DNA from: Odobenus rosmarus divergens
Taxonomy: Eukaryota > Chordata > Mammalia > Carnivora > Odobenidae
Assembly (NCBI RefSeq): GCF_000321225.1
Contig: NW_004450382.1
Coordinates: 2,271,735 to 2,335,734 of the forward strand
Reading direction: 5' to 3'
DNA: 64,000 nucleotides
In this document: positions 58,908-59,475 of the stretch, in pieces
Layout of the letters: each line of letters opens with the position of its first letter
How positions within the stretch are numbered: position 1 is the first letter of the stretch
Notes under the pieces: generated by a model
Seen by the model: only the letters and a program-made list of their open reading frames with translations
The model's database searches: none
What the model was told of the DNA's origin: nothing
Made by a program: the position numbers and the translations under genes

Positions 58908-59475
58908 AAGTGCCGGCAAAGTCACCCTGGCCGTGGGCGTGATGAATGGCCGCACAGTAATGAAATGGAGACATCAAGGCGGGTGGCGGGAAGACGGAGT
59001 GTGGCGGACGAGCCGTCCCCACGCGGCGGCAACAAGAAGGATCGCCCAGCGGCCGGGGGCCGTCAAGGGAGAAATTACACATTTACTCTGCCTTTTTCTT
59101 ACTGCGACGGCGCCCATACATCACCGCTGGGGCCGGGGTGGGACATGCCGGCCAATTTCCAGCATGAATTATGGGACTGAGCAGCATTGAGACCATGCTT
59201 CCTGCCGGCCCGGCCTCATCCAGCCCAACCTGAGGCTGGAGATGCTACCACCAGGGCACCAGACCCCCTGGTTTAGAGCCTGTGGCTCCTGAATCTGACC
59301 CTGCTCCCCTCCCCCACCCATGTAAGAGCACCTGTGGGCACAGAGGGGAAGGATCTGGGACCCATCTAAACGTCTTCTCTTTCTCTTCTCAGATGACTGC
59401 AAGAACATTGCCAACATCATGAAGACACTTGCATATCAAGGCTTCATTTTCAAGCAGACATCAAAGCCATTCTGA
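386..59475 (+). CDS. ERI3: ERI3, 3' part of gene: last three coding exons of a DEDDh 3'-5' exoribonuclease
   Basis: Exons 386-458, 35007-35106 and 59393-59475 join in frame (phases 2, 0 and 1) and encode about 84 C-terminal residues, beginning LPGQCQYLGLPVADYF and ending FKQTSKPF before TGA. I recognise this as the end of ERI3, a member of the ERI1-like DEDDh exonuclease family (also called prion-interactor PINT1). Family members trim the 3' ends of RNA. The segment holds the ExoIII motif (H, four residues, D: HSGIDD) with catalytic His in the second exon and catalytic Asp in the third; the ExoI and ExoII motifs lie in exons left of the window. All splice sites are AG/GT. Human ERI3 has about 337 residues, so roughly the last quarter is here. 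The introns of about 34.5 and 24.3 kb carry repeats and many enhancer-like islands. DMAP1 converges from the right. ERI1 and ERI2 are related, but the residues match ERI3 best from memory. Confidence 0.93.
460..1745. other. ERI3 intron, no feature recognised
   Basis: The sequence is unremarkable apart from a pyrimidine-rich patch at 510-620. Small open frames on both strands have no recognisable similarity. Confidence 0.6.
1750..2135 (+). repeat. L2 LINE 3' end (+)
   Basis: Diverged L2 3' signature: TCTGTCCTTCCTCCAGGTC, a TCAGCTCAGGTATCACCTC block, then CTGGAGCACGGAGACTGAGG and a terminal GTATGTGCTCAGTGAATTG. Confidence 0.65.
2121..2144. repeat. Short (CTGG)n tract
   Basis: GGCTGGCTGGCTGGCTGAC is a short tetranucleotide run at the end of the L2 fragment. 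Confidence 0.7.
3414..3438. repeat. (CA)n microsatellite
   Basis: About twelve uninterrupted CA units, followed to about 3660 by decayed alternating A/T and C/A sequence. Confidence 0.95.
3655..3905 (-). repeat. L2 LINE 3' end (-)
   Basis: It reads as the reverse complement of the L2 end: TGTGTTCCAGGTACTGTACT, then a block AAGGATGAGTAGGAATTGGC that is the antisense of the CTACTCATCCTTC motif of L2. Confidence 0.7.
3925..4055 (+). repeat. L2 LINE 3' terminus (+)
   Basis: A short + copy with GGTTCCATGAAGAGTGGAG, TTCCTGGCACACAGTGAGG and a terminal TTGTTGAATGAATGA. Confidence 0.6.
4080..4600 (-). repeat. L2 LINE (-) split by a MER5-like DNA transposon
   Basis: Flanking pieces 4080-4260 (GAAAAAGCTCTTTCTGGCTA) and 4505-4600 (CCCAGGTGAAAGATGATAG) are consecutive parts of antisense L2. 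The interposed 4263-4505 resembles MER5A in reverse, with ATGCTAGTAGTGCC, TTGTGACAATTGAAAATG and the terminal CTGGTTGAGAACCAC. Confidence 0.65.
4263..4505 (-). mobile_element. MER5A-like hAT-Charlie element (-), nested in L2
   Basis: The element ends in CCCTGGTTGAGAACCAC, the well-known MER5 terminus, and keeps the internal AATGCTAGTAGTGCC and GTGACAATTGAAAATG blocks in antisense order. It is non-autonomous and carries no coding sequence. Confidence 0.65.
4601..5165. other. AT-rich intron stretch, unassigned
   Basis: The stretch contains an open 129-codon - strand frame at 4727-5116. It has no recognisable domain or similarity, begins in low-complexity AT-rich DNA and lacks gene context. It could be a decayed retrocopy or 3'UTR-like repeat, but I cannot identify a source. 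Confidence 0.3.
5194..5385 (+). mobile_element. CAN-SINE (SINEC), full-length, with 15-bp TSD
   Basis: The head GGGCGCCTGGGTGGCTCAG, the B-box region GGGATCGAGTCCCAC, the TC-rich region and an AAATAAATAAATAAAATC tail are all present. Identical 15-bp target-site duplications AAAATGAGTATTATA flank it at 5179-5193 and 5386-5400. The duplication is perfect, so insertion is relatively recent. It is carnivoran-specific and tRNA-Lys derived, mobilised by L1 machinery. Confidence 0.97.
5400..5830 (-). repeat. L2 LINE ORF2 fragment (-), reverse transcriptase region
   Basis: The antisense strand reads as a degenerate CR1/L2 reverse transcriptase end, with a CSVLGPLFSS-like piece and a segment corresponding to the family's KTELLIF/NLGVILDSSLS region. 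Stops and frameshifts abound, so it is dead. Confidence 0.55.
5840..6310 (-). repeat. MIR-like element (-) interrupted by AT-rich insert
   Basis: TCATTTATTGATTGCATTTT at 5859 and ACATTTTAAGGTTGAGAAAAC with CAACTTGCTCAGTGTCCCAC at 6214-6275 fit two halves of an antisense MIR. The AT-rich 5897-6205 between them is probably an old insertion of unassigned family. Confidence 0.4.
6315..7550 (-). repeat. Purine-rich decayed LINE-like sequence, probably antisense L2
   Basis: The long GA-rich + strand and open pyrimidine-rich - strand frames match the texture of the antisense upstream part of L2 copies at 27.2-29.1 and 47.7-48.8 kb (phrases such as GGATTTCTAGGCAGTATTGA and GTTGAGCATGCCACATGG). No intact frame remains. 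The family assignment is tentative. Confidence 0.45.
7555..7700. repeat. Alternating ATGC-rich low-complexity tract
   Basis: Repeated CATGCACACATAATGT, GCATATGCATGG and GTATGCATATGCAG blocks alternate purine and pyrimidine. It looks like a decayed (CA/TA)n microsatellite. Confidence 0.6.
7705..9130. other. ERI3 intron, mostly unassigned
   Basis: No gene or confident repeat is seen. A small AT-rich patch at 8135-8215 (AATAAATTAAGGGCTTATGG) is mildly enhancer-like. Confidence 0.5.
9135..9480. promoter_or_regulatory. Candidate conserved non-coding element 1
   Basis: AT-rich, non-repetitive sequence with intact CpGs (CCCTCGCC, TGTCTCGCTGCATCGGC, AAAGCGCGCCGCTCC) and homeodomain-like ACAATTACC and TTTAATTCCG. 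The texture differs sharply from neighbouring L2. Conservation is inferred, not measured. Confidence 0.45.
9685..10080 (+). repeat. L2 LINE 3' end (+)
   Basis: Good L2 order: CTGTTCATCCTTCAAAACCC, CTTCTGTGAAGGCTTCGCTG, AGACTGTGAGCACTTTGAGG, CTCAGCACTGGACTGGGCAC, ending ACAAGAACTACTTGAA. Confidence 0.8.
10145..10240 (-). repeat. MIR SINE (-)
   Basis: AGAGAAGTTAAGTAACTTGC followed by GCTAGGATTTGAACCTGGG is the antisense MIR core. Confidence 0.8.
10240..10865. other. ERI3 intron; weak enhancer-like patch at 10575-10790
   Basis: The patch at 10660-10780 is AT-rich and unique, with GTTAATTACAAC and CCTACGTAAACAAATAG. No gene is visible; the 68-codon frame here has no similarity I recognise. Confidence 0.3.
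10870..11130 (+). repeat. Two MIR fragments (+) in tandem
   Basis: The first (10870-10995) has TTTAGAATCAGATGAGTCTG and CCTTAACCTCTCTGAACC. The second (11015-11130) has GGCTCCGGAGTCCAGTAGG and CTAGCTGTGGGGTTTCAGG. Each repeats the MIR order from its start, so these are two copies. Confidence 0.65.
11155..11346 (+). mobile_element. CAN-SINE, older diverged copy
   Basis: The head GGGGTGCCTGGTGGCTCAG, GAGATCAAGCCCCGCC and GAGCCTGCTTAAGACCCTC are diverged forms of the CAN-SINE consensus, with a 16-A tail. Imperfect flanks (ACAGCGAGGAATC and ACAGTGAGAGGAATC) fit a decayed target-site duplication. Confidence 0.88.
11408..11585 (+). mobile_element. CAN-SINE copy A, ends at assembly gap
   Basis: A near-consensus copy from GGGCGCCTGGGTGGCTCAG to the AAATAAATAA tail, which runs into Ns. 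The 15 bp to its left (AAGACTGCTGGCACT, 11392-11406) recur not after this copy but after the second SINE at 11943-11957. Confidence 0.95.
11586..11635. other. Assembly gap (50 N)
   Basis: Exactly 50 Ns directly in the A-rich tail of a SINE. The round length suggests a placeholder, so the true size is unknown. Confidence 0.98.
11636..11753. other. AT-rich spacer between two SINEs
   Basis: About 118 bases, very AT-rich (ATTACCAATTTTGATAATTA), bounded by the gap and the head of SINE copy B. Its origin is unclear and it may have been carried in with the SINEs. Confidence 0.6.
11754..11942 (+). mobile_element. CAN-SINE copy B
   Basis: Head GGGCACCTGGGTGGTTCAG to a long A tail. Its left flank (AGATAGCTGGGTCTT) is not repeated on its right; the right flank is the duplicate of the site left of copy A. 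Confidence 0.95.
11960..12950. other. ERI3 intron, no feature recognised
   Basis: A T-rich tract occupies 12690-12755. The open frames here, including 162 codons on the - strand, are antisense to low-complexity T/TC-rich DNA and are not gene-like. Confidence 0.5.
12955..13110 (-). repeat. MIR SINE (-)
   Basis: GTGCCAGGTGTTTTACACAC, then TTCATTTCATCTTCACAGCT, then GACTCAGAGAAATTAAGCTC preserve the antisense MIR order. Confidence 0.75.
13407..13711. repeat. Tandem repeat: two identical 110-bp units plus a 77-bp-period partial unit
   Basis: Unit 13407-13516 is repeated base for base at 13517-13626 by eye. The part from AAGGGTGTAAATATGG (13571) recurs at 13648, a period of 77 bp, through TGGCCCTT at 13704-13711. 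The nesting shows two separate duplication steps. Confidence 0.95.
13790..13870 (+). repeat. MIR SINE core (+)
   Basis: CCCTCAGTTTCCTCATCTAA and the following AAAGGGGCTGGAG match the MIR core in + orientation. Confidence 0.55.
13870..15420. other. ERI3 intron, no feature recognised
   Basis: Mixed-composition unique sequence. No convincing repeat, gene or RNA was found on either strand. Confidence 0.5.
15425..15600. promoter_or_regulatory. Candidate conserved non-coding element 2
   Basis: Contains GCCTAATTACCCGGCAGT, a run CTATGCAAGCTGCATGCC and GTCATAAAAAGATATAAAA. CpGs in ACCCGGC, TTGCGCTG and TGCCGAG survive in otherwise AT-rich unique DNA. Confidence 0.45.
15610..16195. other. ERI3 intron, no feature recognised
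   Basis: A purine-rich patch at 15630-15680 is followed by mixed unique sequence. Nothing gene-like. Confidence 0.5.
16200..16500 (-). repeat. L2 LINE 3' end (-)
   Basis: CATTCATTCATTTTCATTCA then CTACTAGGTCAGGCACTCTG, CACTGGGAATAAAATAGC and ATTCCAGCCCTCATC match antisense L2. The leading 16200-16340 is a second diverged piece of the same type. Confidence 0.7.
16540..17640 (+). repeat. L2 LINE 3' end (+) split by an L1M fragment
   Basis: The left part 16540-16985 carries ACCTAGAATGCCCTTTGCTG and TAACCCTTCAAGACCTAACC. The right part 17515-17640 continues with AGTAGATTGTGAGTTCTAAG, ATCCCCACCACTTAGCCC and CACTCAGTAAATATC. The two halves are in correct L2 order around an L1M insert. Confidence 0.8.
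16990..17480 (+). repeat. L1M LINE 3' fragment (+), nested in L2
   Basis: Classic old-L1 3' text: GTAATTCATATACCATACAA, GAGGCTGTGCAACCATCATC, CAACCACTAATCTACTTTC, GTTCATCCATGTTGTACC, TTATCCATTTATCAGTTGG and GAATAATGCCGCTATGAA. No coding capacity. Confidence 0.88.
17640..18180. other. ERI3 intron, no feature recognised
   Basis: Unique sequence. The 195-codon - strand frame across 17612-18199 overlaps L2 sequence and shows no domain; I do not regard it as a gene. Confidence 0.5.
18225..18330. promoter_or_regulatory. Candidate conserved non-coding element 3a, paired TAATTA sites
   Basis: Two homeodomain core sites TAATTA at 18246-18251 and 18271-18276 lie within unique AT-rich sequence. Confidence 0.45.
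18575..19015. promoter_or_regulatory. Candidate conserved non-coding element 3b
   Basis: Unique AT-rich DNA with retained CpGs (ATGTATCGCGCCAAGAGCG) and motif-like stretches TTGATTAAGAGGGTAATTG, AGATTCAATCACTTTTATC and ATGCAAGATTTATTAGC. No repeat texture. Confidence 0.5.
19020..20970. other. ERI3 intron, largely unassigned
   Basis: Unique sequence with a T run at 19942-19950 and an AT-rich patch at 20395-20590. No gene, and no confident repeat. Confidence 0.5.
20975..21009 (+). other. G-quadruplex-forming G tract
   Basis: Five runs of at least four G separated by loops of one to three bases (GGCGGGGGGTGTGGGGGG then CCGGGGGGTGGGGGGGTGG). This fits the canonical intramolecular quadruplex pattern on the + strand, the ERI3 coding strand. 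Confidence 0.8.
21010..21645. other. ERI3 intron, no feature recognised
   Basis: GC-moderate unique sequence without repeat or reading frame of interest. Confidence 0.5.
21650..22175. promoter_or_regulatory. Candidate conserved non-coding element 4, with CpG-rich left and right parts
   Basis: A CpG-rich patch (GGACGGAGCGGAGCGCCTAG) and TC-rich tract precede an AT-rich core (GATGTTATTAATCTGGGAG, GGTGTAATGATAGAAAG), then a second CpG-rich patch (GACTCGCGCCTTCCCCGCGC). The preserved CpGs suggest constraint or a small unmethylated island. Confidence 0.5.
22380..22570 (-). repeat. L2 LINE fragment (-)
   Basis: Antisense L2 phrases GGGCTTCCTGGAAGTGGTGT and GTGTAAGCAAAGATGTGGG. Confidence 0.6.
22575..23475. 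other. ERI3 intron, no feature recognised
   Basis: Unique or strongly decayed sequence. GTCTTCAATGAATAAATGAA near 23235 may be a remnant L2 terminus. Confidence 0.45.
23480..23925 (+). repeat. L2 LINE 3' end (+)
   Basis: Continuous L2 order from GAGGCCCTACATGGCCGG to AGACTGTGAAGCTCTCTGAG, TGGCCTGGCATATAATAGGC and GTAAATGTTTGTCAC. Confidence 0.8.
24280..24520 (+). repeat. L2 LINE 3' end (+)
   Basis: GGAAGCTCCTTGAAGGCAG, CCAACACCTAGCACAGAGC and TTGGCACATGGTAATTGCTC match the L2 terminus. Confidence 0.8.
24657..24677. repeat. (TGG)n trinucleotide tract
   Basis: About seven TGG units. Confidence 0.85.
24680..25725. other. ERI3 intron, no feature recognised
   Basis: Unique sequence with short open frames and no recognisable similarity. 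Confidence 0.5.
25730..25985. promoter_or_regulatory. Candidate conserved non-coding element 5
   Basis: Very AT-rich unique core with GTTGTTAATTATAGAG, GATTAGTGCACGATTAAAA, ATCATTATATCGTTATGCAG and GTAATTGAAATACAC. CpGs survive in CACGATT and ATCGTTA. Confidence 0.5.
25990..26815. other. ERI3 intron, no feature recognised
   Basis: Mixed, GC-moderate unique sequence. No gene. Confidence 0.5.
26820..27840 (-). repeat. L2 LINE (-), long decayed copy
   Basis: Antisense L2 text runs from CCCTTGCCCTTAAGAATCTC through GGAAGACTTGATAAAGGAAG, GGGCATTCTAGGCAGGCTGA, CAGGTGGAAATGTCAGGTAG and TTGAGAAGTTTGGCTGTTAA. A T/G-rich tract at 27245-27285 interrupts it. Confidence 0.65.
27860..28215 (-). repeat. 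MIR SINE (-) split by a CAN-SINE
   Basis: TTAAACAGTTTACACACAAT and TTCATTTAATCCTCACATCA precede the SINE. GGGGTAGGAACTGTTATTAC and CATTTTACAAAGAGGAACC follow it; these are consecutive parts of antisense MIR. Confidence 0.88.
27935..28119 (+). mobile_element. CAN-SINE, full-length, with 13-bp TSD
   Basis: Consensus-like head to AATAAATAAATAAAATCTTT tail, flanked by AATCCTCACATCA at 27922-27934 and 28120-28132. The target lies inside a MIR, which dates it after the MIR. Confidence 0.97.
28225..29120 (-). repeat. Decayed LINE-like sequence (-), probably L2
   Basis: GA-rich + strand with phrases shared with other antisense L2-like tracts in the window: GGGATTGGCCTTAGACAAG, GGAAGGATACAGATGCATTA and TTGTTGCATACCACTGAGAA. 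Family assignment is tentative. Confidence 0.45.
29130..29640 (-). repeat. MLT1-type (ERVL-MaLR) solo LTR, antisense, decayed
   Basis: TATTGCTGCATAATTAGTCA, TTAGTGACTTAACACGACAG and TTTCTGTGGGTCAGGAATTT follow the antisense MLT1 end, and CAAGATGGCTGCCCAGG lies further in. It is a solo LTR relic with no internal genes. Confidence 0.7.
29870..29975 (-). repeat. MIR SINE (-)
   Basis: GGAGACTGAGGCCCAGAGAC, GGCAGAACTGGGAACCAAAT and GTCTGACTCCTGAGC match antisense MIR. Confidence 0.75.
29980..30520. other. ERI3 intron, no feature recognised
   Basis: Unique sequence with a short C run at 30122-30131. No gene. Confidence 0.5.
30525..30910. promoter_or_regulatory. Candidate conserved non-coding element 6, CpG-retaining
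   Basis: Unique sequence mixing AT-rich motifs (TCATCTATTAAACCCAATAC, GCAATGTAATTTCACAGGG, GAATATTAAAGGCGCTAATG) with dense CpG (CCCGTAAGCCGCCGGGCGCC, CCATTTCGCGGGCCC). Retention of CpGs far from any promoter suggests constraint. Confidence 0.5.
30915..31395. other. ERI3 intron, no feature recognised
   Basis: GC-rich unique sequence, no gene. Confidence 0.5.
31400..31680 (+). repeat. L2 LINE fragment (+)
   Basis: TCCTGCCTGGACTGTTGTCA and CTCCAGGAAGCTTTCCTAGC fit the L2 3' region. Confidence 0.5.
31685..32200. other. ERI3 intron, no feature recognised
   Basis: GT-rich patches only. Confidence 0.5.
32205..33260. promoter_or_regulatory. Candidate conserved non-coding element 7, longest island (about 1 kb)
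   Basis: Unique AT-rich DNA with many motif-like runs: TTTTAATTAACCG, CATAATTATAATAATAATC, three GATA-type sites at 32735-32740, 32765-32770 and 32787-32792, a CRE-like TGACGTG at 32779-32785, GTTTAATATTTGATGGGC, and TTCGAATTGAATTGAG. CpGs are retained (CGCGGCCACG, CTGCGATAAG). It resembles a cluster of developmental enhancers. Confidence 0.55.
33265..33995. other. ERI3 intron, no feature recognised
   Basis: Unique GC-moderate sequence. Overlapping open frames of 100-120 codons on both strands look like chance frames. Confidence 0.5.
34000..34080 (+). repeat. MIR SINE core (+)
   Basis: TTGTAAGTCTCTTCTTTCTG then GGCCTCAGTTTCCTCATCTG matches the MIR core. Confidence 0.7.
34350..34382. repeat. 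(CA)n microsatellite
   Basis: About sixteen perfect CA units, long enough to be polymorphic. Confidence 0.97.
34385..35006. other. ERI3 intron upstream of the penultimate exon
   Basis: GC-moderate unique sequence ending in the pyrimidine-rich acceptor tract TTGCCTCCTGTCTTCCAG. Confidence 0.6.
35007..35106 (+). CDS. ERI3: ERI3 penultimate coding exon, carries the catalytic His of ExoIII
   Basis: The acceptor is TTCCAG ending at 35006 and the donor GTCAGT starts at 35107. The exon has 100 nt, so it encodes 33 full codons (AYSFAMGCWPKNGLLDMNKG, then LSLQHIGRPHSGI) plus one base. Skipping it would shift the frame of the last exon. His in RPHSG aligns with the general-base histidine of DEDDh exonucleases such as ERI1, which has RPHCG at this place. 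Confidence 0.95.
35107..35450. other. ERI3 intron, start of the 24.3-kb intron
   Basis: Begins with donor GTCAGT. GC-rich unique sequence, no feature recognised. Confidence 0.6.
35455..35565. promoter_or_regulatory. Candidate conserved non-coding element 8 (small)
   Basis: TGCTTAATATTGTTTCAAG, GATGAATTATTTAAACC and CTTTTAATTAGTCGGGG sit close together in unique DNA just downstream of an exon. Confidence 0.4.
35570..36540. other. ERI3 intron, no feature recognised
   Basis: A TG-rich decayed microsatellite lies at 35770-35915. Otherwise unique sequence. Confidence 0.5.
36545..36850 (-). repeat. L2 LINE fragment (-)
   Basis: GAAGGATGAGTAGGAGTTTG, then GGGCAGCTGTGCGTACAAAA and TAGTTTGCTGTGACTGGAG follow the antisense L2 order. 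Confidence 0.65.
37265..37432 (+). repeat. MIR SINE (+), nearly complete
   Basis: GGGCTTTGGAGCCAGAGG, CTGTGACCTCAGACAAGAG, GTGTAAAGGGCTTGTGCAG and GGCACACAGTAGGTGCTC are in MIR order. Confidence 0.85.
37640..37865. promoter_or_regulatory. Candidate conserved non-coding element 9
   Basis: GAGGTTAATGGCCCTCGCGC, GACAGCTTTAATGAGC, TTACTGTGCGTGCTAAAAGG and AGTGCTAATTAACTGCG form a unique island with surviving CpGs (GGGTCGCGCTG). Confidence 0.5.
37870..38890. other. ERI3 intron, mostly unassigned
   Basis: GC-rich unique sequence. GTTTACCTTACACCTGCTAT at 38439 may start a short antisense L2 or MIR remnant. Confidence 0.45.
38895..39085 (-). repeat. MIR SINE (-), nearly complete
   Basis: CATTATCATTCCCATTTTAT, AGTGACTTGCCTGAGGTCAC, CACAGCCAGGTAAATTG and CTTAAACCCAGGTCCG match antisense MIR. 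Confidence 0.88.
39090..41140. other. ERI3 intron, mostly unassigned
   Basis: GC-rich unique sequence. A short stretch at 39845-39895 has two CATTAGCTC motifs (GCGCATTAGCTC, CTCATTAGCTCCCG). The 186-codon - strand frame at 39908-40468 has no recognisable domain and biased low-complexity composition. Confidence 0.45.
41145..41665. promoter_or_regulatory. Candidate conserved non-coding element 10, octamer and PBX-MEIS sites
   Basis: The island holds a perfect POU octamer ATGCAAAT at 41272-41279, a perfect composite PBX-MEIS decamer TGATTGACAG at 41466-41475, and a GATA site AGATAAGG at 41479-41486. Flanks include GGCCAAATTAGCACTTGCAG and CATCAATATTTGCAAGTC. A TG-rich tract at 41375-41425 separates the two halves. 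Confidence 0.5.
41670..42105. other. ERI3 intron, no feature recognised
   Basis: GC-rich unique sequence. Confidence 0.5.
42110..42320 (-). repeat. MIR SINE (-)
   Basis: CCCTGTGAGATAGGGGCTGT, AAACTGGAGCTCCGGAAGG and GCCGGAATTTAAACATG correspond to antisense MIR. Confidence 0.7.
42325..43750. other. ERI3 intron, no feature recognised
   Basis: GC-rich unique sequence with overlapping chance frames on both strands. AACGCTTACTCTCACTGTTAC with ATTATTAAA near 43030 is mildly enhancer-like. Confidence 0.45.
43755..43870. promoter_or_regulatory. Candidate conserved non-coding element 11, homeodomain site cluster
   Basis: TAATTA at 43781-43786 and 43834-43839 and TAATTG at 43810-43815 lie within 59 bases, with TAAATG and CATAATGG around them. 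The CpGs in TTCCGTAATT and CCCGCGTTG are intact. Confidence 0.5.
44555..44725. promoter_or_regulatory. Candidate conserved non-coding element 12
   Basis: Two CDX-like CATAAAT sites (GCCATAAATCTCAATTTACG and GTCATAAATTTTTAAG) flank ACGGCTAATGACGGC. CpGs are retained (GTTAGCGAGTTATCGAGG). Confidence 0.5.
44730..45255. other. ERI3 intron, no feature recognised
   Basis: Unique sequence, no gene. Confidence 0.5.
45260..45440 (+). repeat. MIR SINE (+)
   Basis: CCAGGTTGTGTGGTCCTGGG, CACTCTGGGCCTCTGTCTC, TTGGGGTTGATGGTGACTCC and GAGGTAATGCATTTGAAAA follow the MIR order. Confidence 0.82.
45535..45645 (-). repeat. L2 LINE terminus (-)
   Basis: AGTCAGTCATTCAGAAGATG, GAGGTCTTCTGGGTGCCC and AGTGCTGGATTGCAGAGG match the antisense L2 end. 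Confidence 0.65.
46030..46435 (+). repeat. L2 LINE 3' end (+)
   Basis: ACTCCTGCTCAGCCTTCAG, CAGGGAAGCCTCCCTGACTC, AAGTTCCCTGAGGGCAGG and AGGCAGATAGTAAATAAA are in L2 order. Confidence 0.88.
46510..46720. promoter_or_regulatory. Candidate conserved non-coding element 13
   Basis: CCTCATGATTAATTCACAGC, GCGACAAACAAACAAAGGGG, ATAAATAATGCATTGGG, GTATTGAAATTAATAGGG and GATGAAATATTTACC are packed into 200 unique bases with intact CpGs. Confidence 0.5.
46725..47105. other. ERI3 intron, no feature recognised
   Basis: GC-moderate unique sequence. Confidence 0.5.
47110..48700 (-). repeat. L2 LINE (-), long, split by an L1M fragment
   Basis: The left part 47110-47480 has ACGTGTTTACTGAGGGCC, GATCTAGCTGGAGGTGACAG and GTTTGGACACTATCCTGAG. 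The right part from about 47730 has AAGGGTTTTAAGACAGGGAG, CCTTGGAGGAGATTGG and, further on, ACCAGGAAGTTTGGCTATG. A 14-G run lies at 48558-48571. Confidence 0.65.
47490..47725 (+). repeat. L1M LINE fragment (+)
   Basis: CATAATCACAGTACAGTTAT, TCAGTACCAGAAAATGAAC and TTTCACCAGTGTTTCCAATG resemble old L1M 3' sequence. It interrupts the antisense L2. Confidence 0.6.
48885..49450 (+). repeat. Ancient LTR-like repeat, family not assigned
   Basis: TTCTGGCCAGTGAGATCAAA, AATGTGGATGTGATGCTTGG, GCAGCCATTTTGGACCAGG and AGCAACATGCTGAGAAAGG recall a mammal-wide ERVL-type LTR. I am unsure of the subfamily. No internal coding region. Confidence 0.5.
49625..50095 (+). repeat. Mammal-wide interspersed repeat, family not assigned
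   Basis: TATGCTTCTGGCTACAAGAA, AAGGACCCAGACTTTTCCC, TTTAGAAGATGGCTTCTGCA and TCATTTTCACTAGCCAGAA resemble a common old LTR-type repeat that I cannot name with confidence. Confidence 0.5.
50100..50970. other. ERI3 intron, possible decayed antisense LINE at 50150-50470
   Basis: The left half is purine-rich with antisense L2-like texture (GTGTATCTGGATAGAGTAG). The right half is unique. No gene. Confidence 0.35.
50975..51245. promoter_or_regulatory. Candidate conserved non-coding element 14
   Basis: TACTACGGCGTATTTCACTT, TAATTCTGACATATAATG, CCCGATGATATTATCTGCC, CTCCAGATAAATTTATGG, GTGTAATAAGATATAC and TTTAATGATCC form an AT-rich unique island with CpGs retained. Confidence 0.55.
51250..51605. 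other. ERI3 intron, no feature recognised
   Basis: GC-rich unique sequence between two enhancer-like islands. Confidence 0.5.
51610..51990. promoter_or_regulatory. Candidate conserved non-coding element 15, palindromic ATTTGCAAAT
   Basis: A perfect 10-bp palindrome ATTTGCAAAT at 51840-51849 follows AATTAATAATG. CTCTTTATCTGATCCCAATC, GGGGTAATTGGC, GATATAAATGGCC and GGAATTAGTTATTCAC surround it. Confidence 0.5.
51995..52545. other. ERI3 intron, no feature recognised
   Basis: Unique GC-moderate sequence. Confidence 0.5.
52550..52880. promoter_or_regulatory. Candidate conserved non-coding element 16, most homogeneous AT-rich island
   Basis: TTTGATTGCCTTAATTTCC, GCGCTTAATAAACACTTTAT, GATAAACTCTAATTAAGTC, CATTATTACGTAAAACACGC, TAATTATTTGGAGCGCGC and CGCCTGCTAATCAAGATG run with almost no low-complexity filler. 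CpGs persist in ACACGC, GCGCGC and TTACGG. Confidence 0.55.
52885..53205. other. ERI3 intron, G-rich patch
   Basis: G-rich + strand with repeated GTCTGGGG phrases (53019-53150), a degenerate minisatellite-like pattern. Confidence 0.4.
53210..53470 (-). repeat. MIR SINE (-), complete
   Basis: AACTCATTTCATCTTTTCAA, CCATTTTAGAAAAGAAGAAA, CAAGACACAGAGAGGTGAAA and GGATTCGAACCCAGAATC preserve antisense MIR order. Confidence 0.9.
53475..54145. other. ERI3 intron; old repeat remnant at 53580-53670
   Basis: AAAATATAGGACACCAATTA, AAATTTAAACTTCAGCC and AATAATTTTTTAGTAC match a mammal-wide repeat I cannot assign. The rest is unassigned. Confidence 0.4.
54150..54430 (+). repeat. L1 LINE ORF2 3' fragment (+)
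   Basis: TCAATCAATGGTGTTGGGAC, AAAGTAAAGTTAGATCC, AAAATAAATTCCAGACAG and AGTATTAGAAGAAAATATA are typical of the end of L1 ORF2. Stops are frequent. Confidence 0.85.
54600..55335 (+). repeat. L2 LINE 3' end (+), long
   Basis: GCTCCTTAGCTTAGCATCCA, CTTCGCCTCTTGCCACTCC, CCGGGGAGCCCTTTCCCG, GAGCTCCTTGAGGGCAGGGA and TTTGCTGAATGAATGC follow L2 order. Confidence 0.85.
55340..56465. other. ERI3 intron, no feature recognised
   Basis: Unique sequence. A small AT-rich patch at 55640-55680 (GCAATATAAAAATATTTCC) is noted. Confidence 0.5.
56470..56600 (-). repeat. MIR SINE (-)
   Basis: GGAGGAACCTGAAGTTCAAA, GAGCACTTGCCACAAGCAC and ACAGCCAGGGGGCAAAG match antisense MIR. Confidence 0.7.
56680..57350 (-). 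repeat. L2 LINE (-)
   Basis: GGGAGCCATTGAAAGGACTT, GACAAGGATGTGATCACTTG, GCATTACTGGATGTTTTGAG and GAGCTCAGGAGAGGTGCAG follow antisense L2. Confidence 0.65.
57365..57485. promoter_or_regulatory. Candidate conserved non-coding element 17 (small)
   Basis: GAAAACTAATTTTCTTTTC, CTGGGTAATTGCAGATAACG and CTCTTAATATGCACAGCGGC form a short unique AT-rich island. Confidence 0.4.
57490..58870. other. ERI3 intron, no feature recognised
   Basis: GC-rich unique sequence with pyrimidine-rich runs at 57600-57720. Overlapping chance frames only. Confidence 0.5.
58877..58905. repeat. (CA)n microsatellite
   Basis: About fourteen perfect CA units, 0.5 kb upstream of the last ERI3 exon. Confidence 0.97.
58910..59180. 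promoter_or_regulatory. Candidate conserved non-coding element 18, CpG-rich, next to the last ERI3 exon
   Basis: GATGAATGGCCGCACAGTAA, GAGAAATTACACATTTACTC and AGCATGAATTATGGGAC are set in strongly CpG-retaining DNA (GACGGAGTGTGGCGGACGAG, CCCCACGCGGCGGC). It ends about 210 bases before the acceptor. Confidence 0.45.
59181..59392. other. End of the last ERI3 intron
   Basis: Unique sequence ending in a strong polypyrimidine tract (GTCTTCTCTTTCTCTTCTC) and AG. Confidence 0.7.
59393..59475 (+). CDS. ERI3: ERI3 last coding exon with stop codon
   Basis: The acceptor is TTCTCTTCTCAG ending at 59392. Two bases complete an Asp codon started in the previous exon, followed by DCKNIANIMKTLAYQGFIF then KQTSKPF and TGA at 59473-59475. 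The first residues DD complete the ExoIII motif. The 3'UTR follows directly. Confidence 0.95.
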
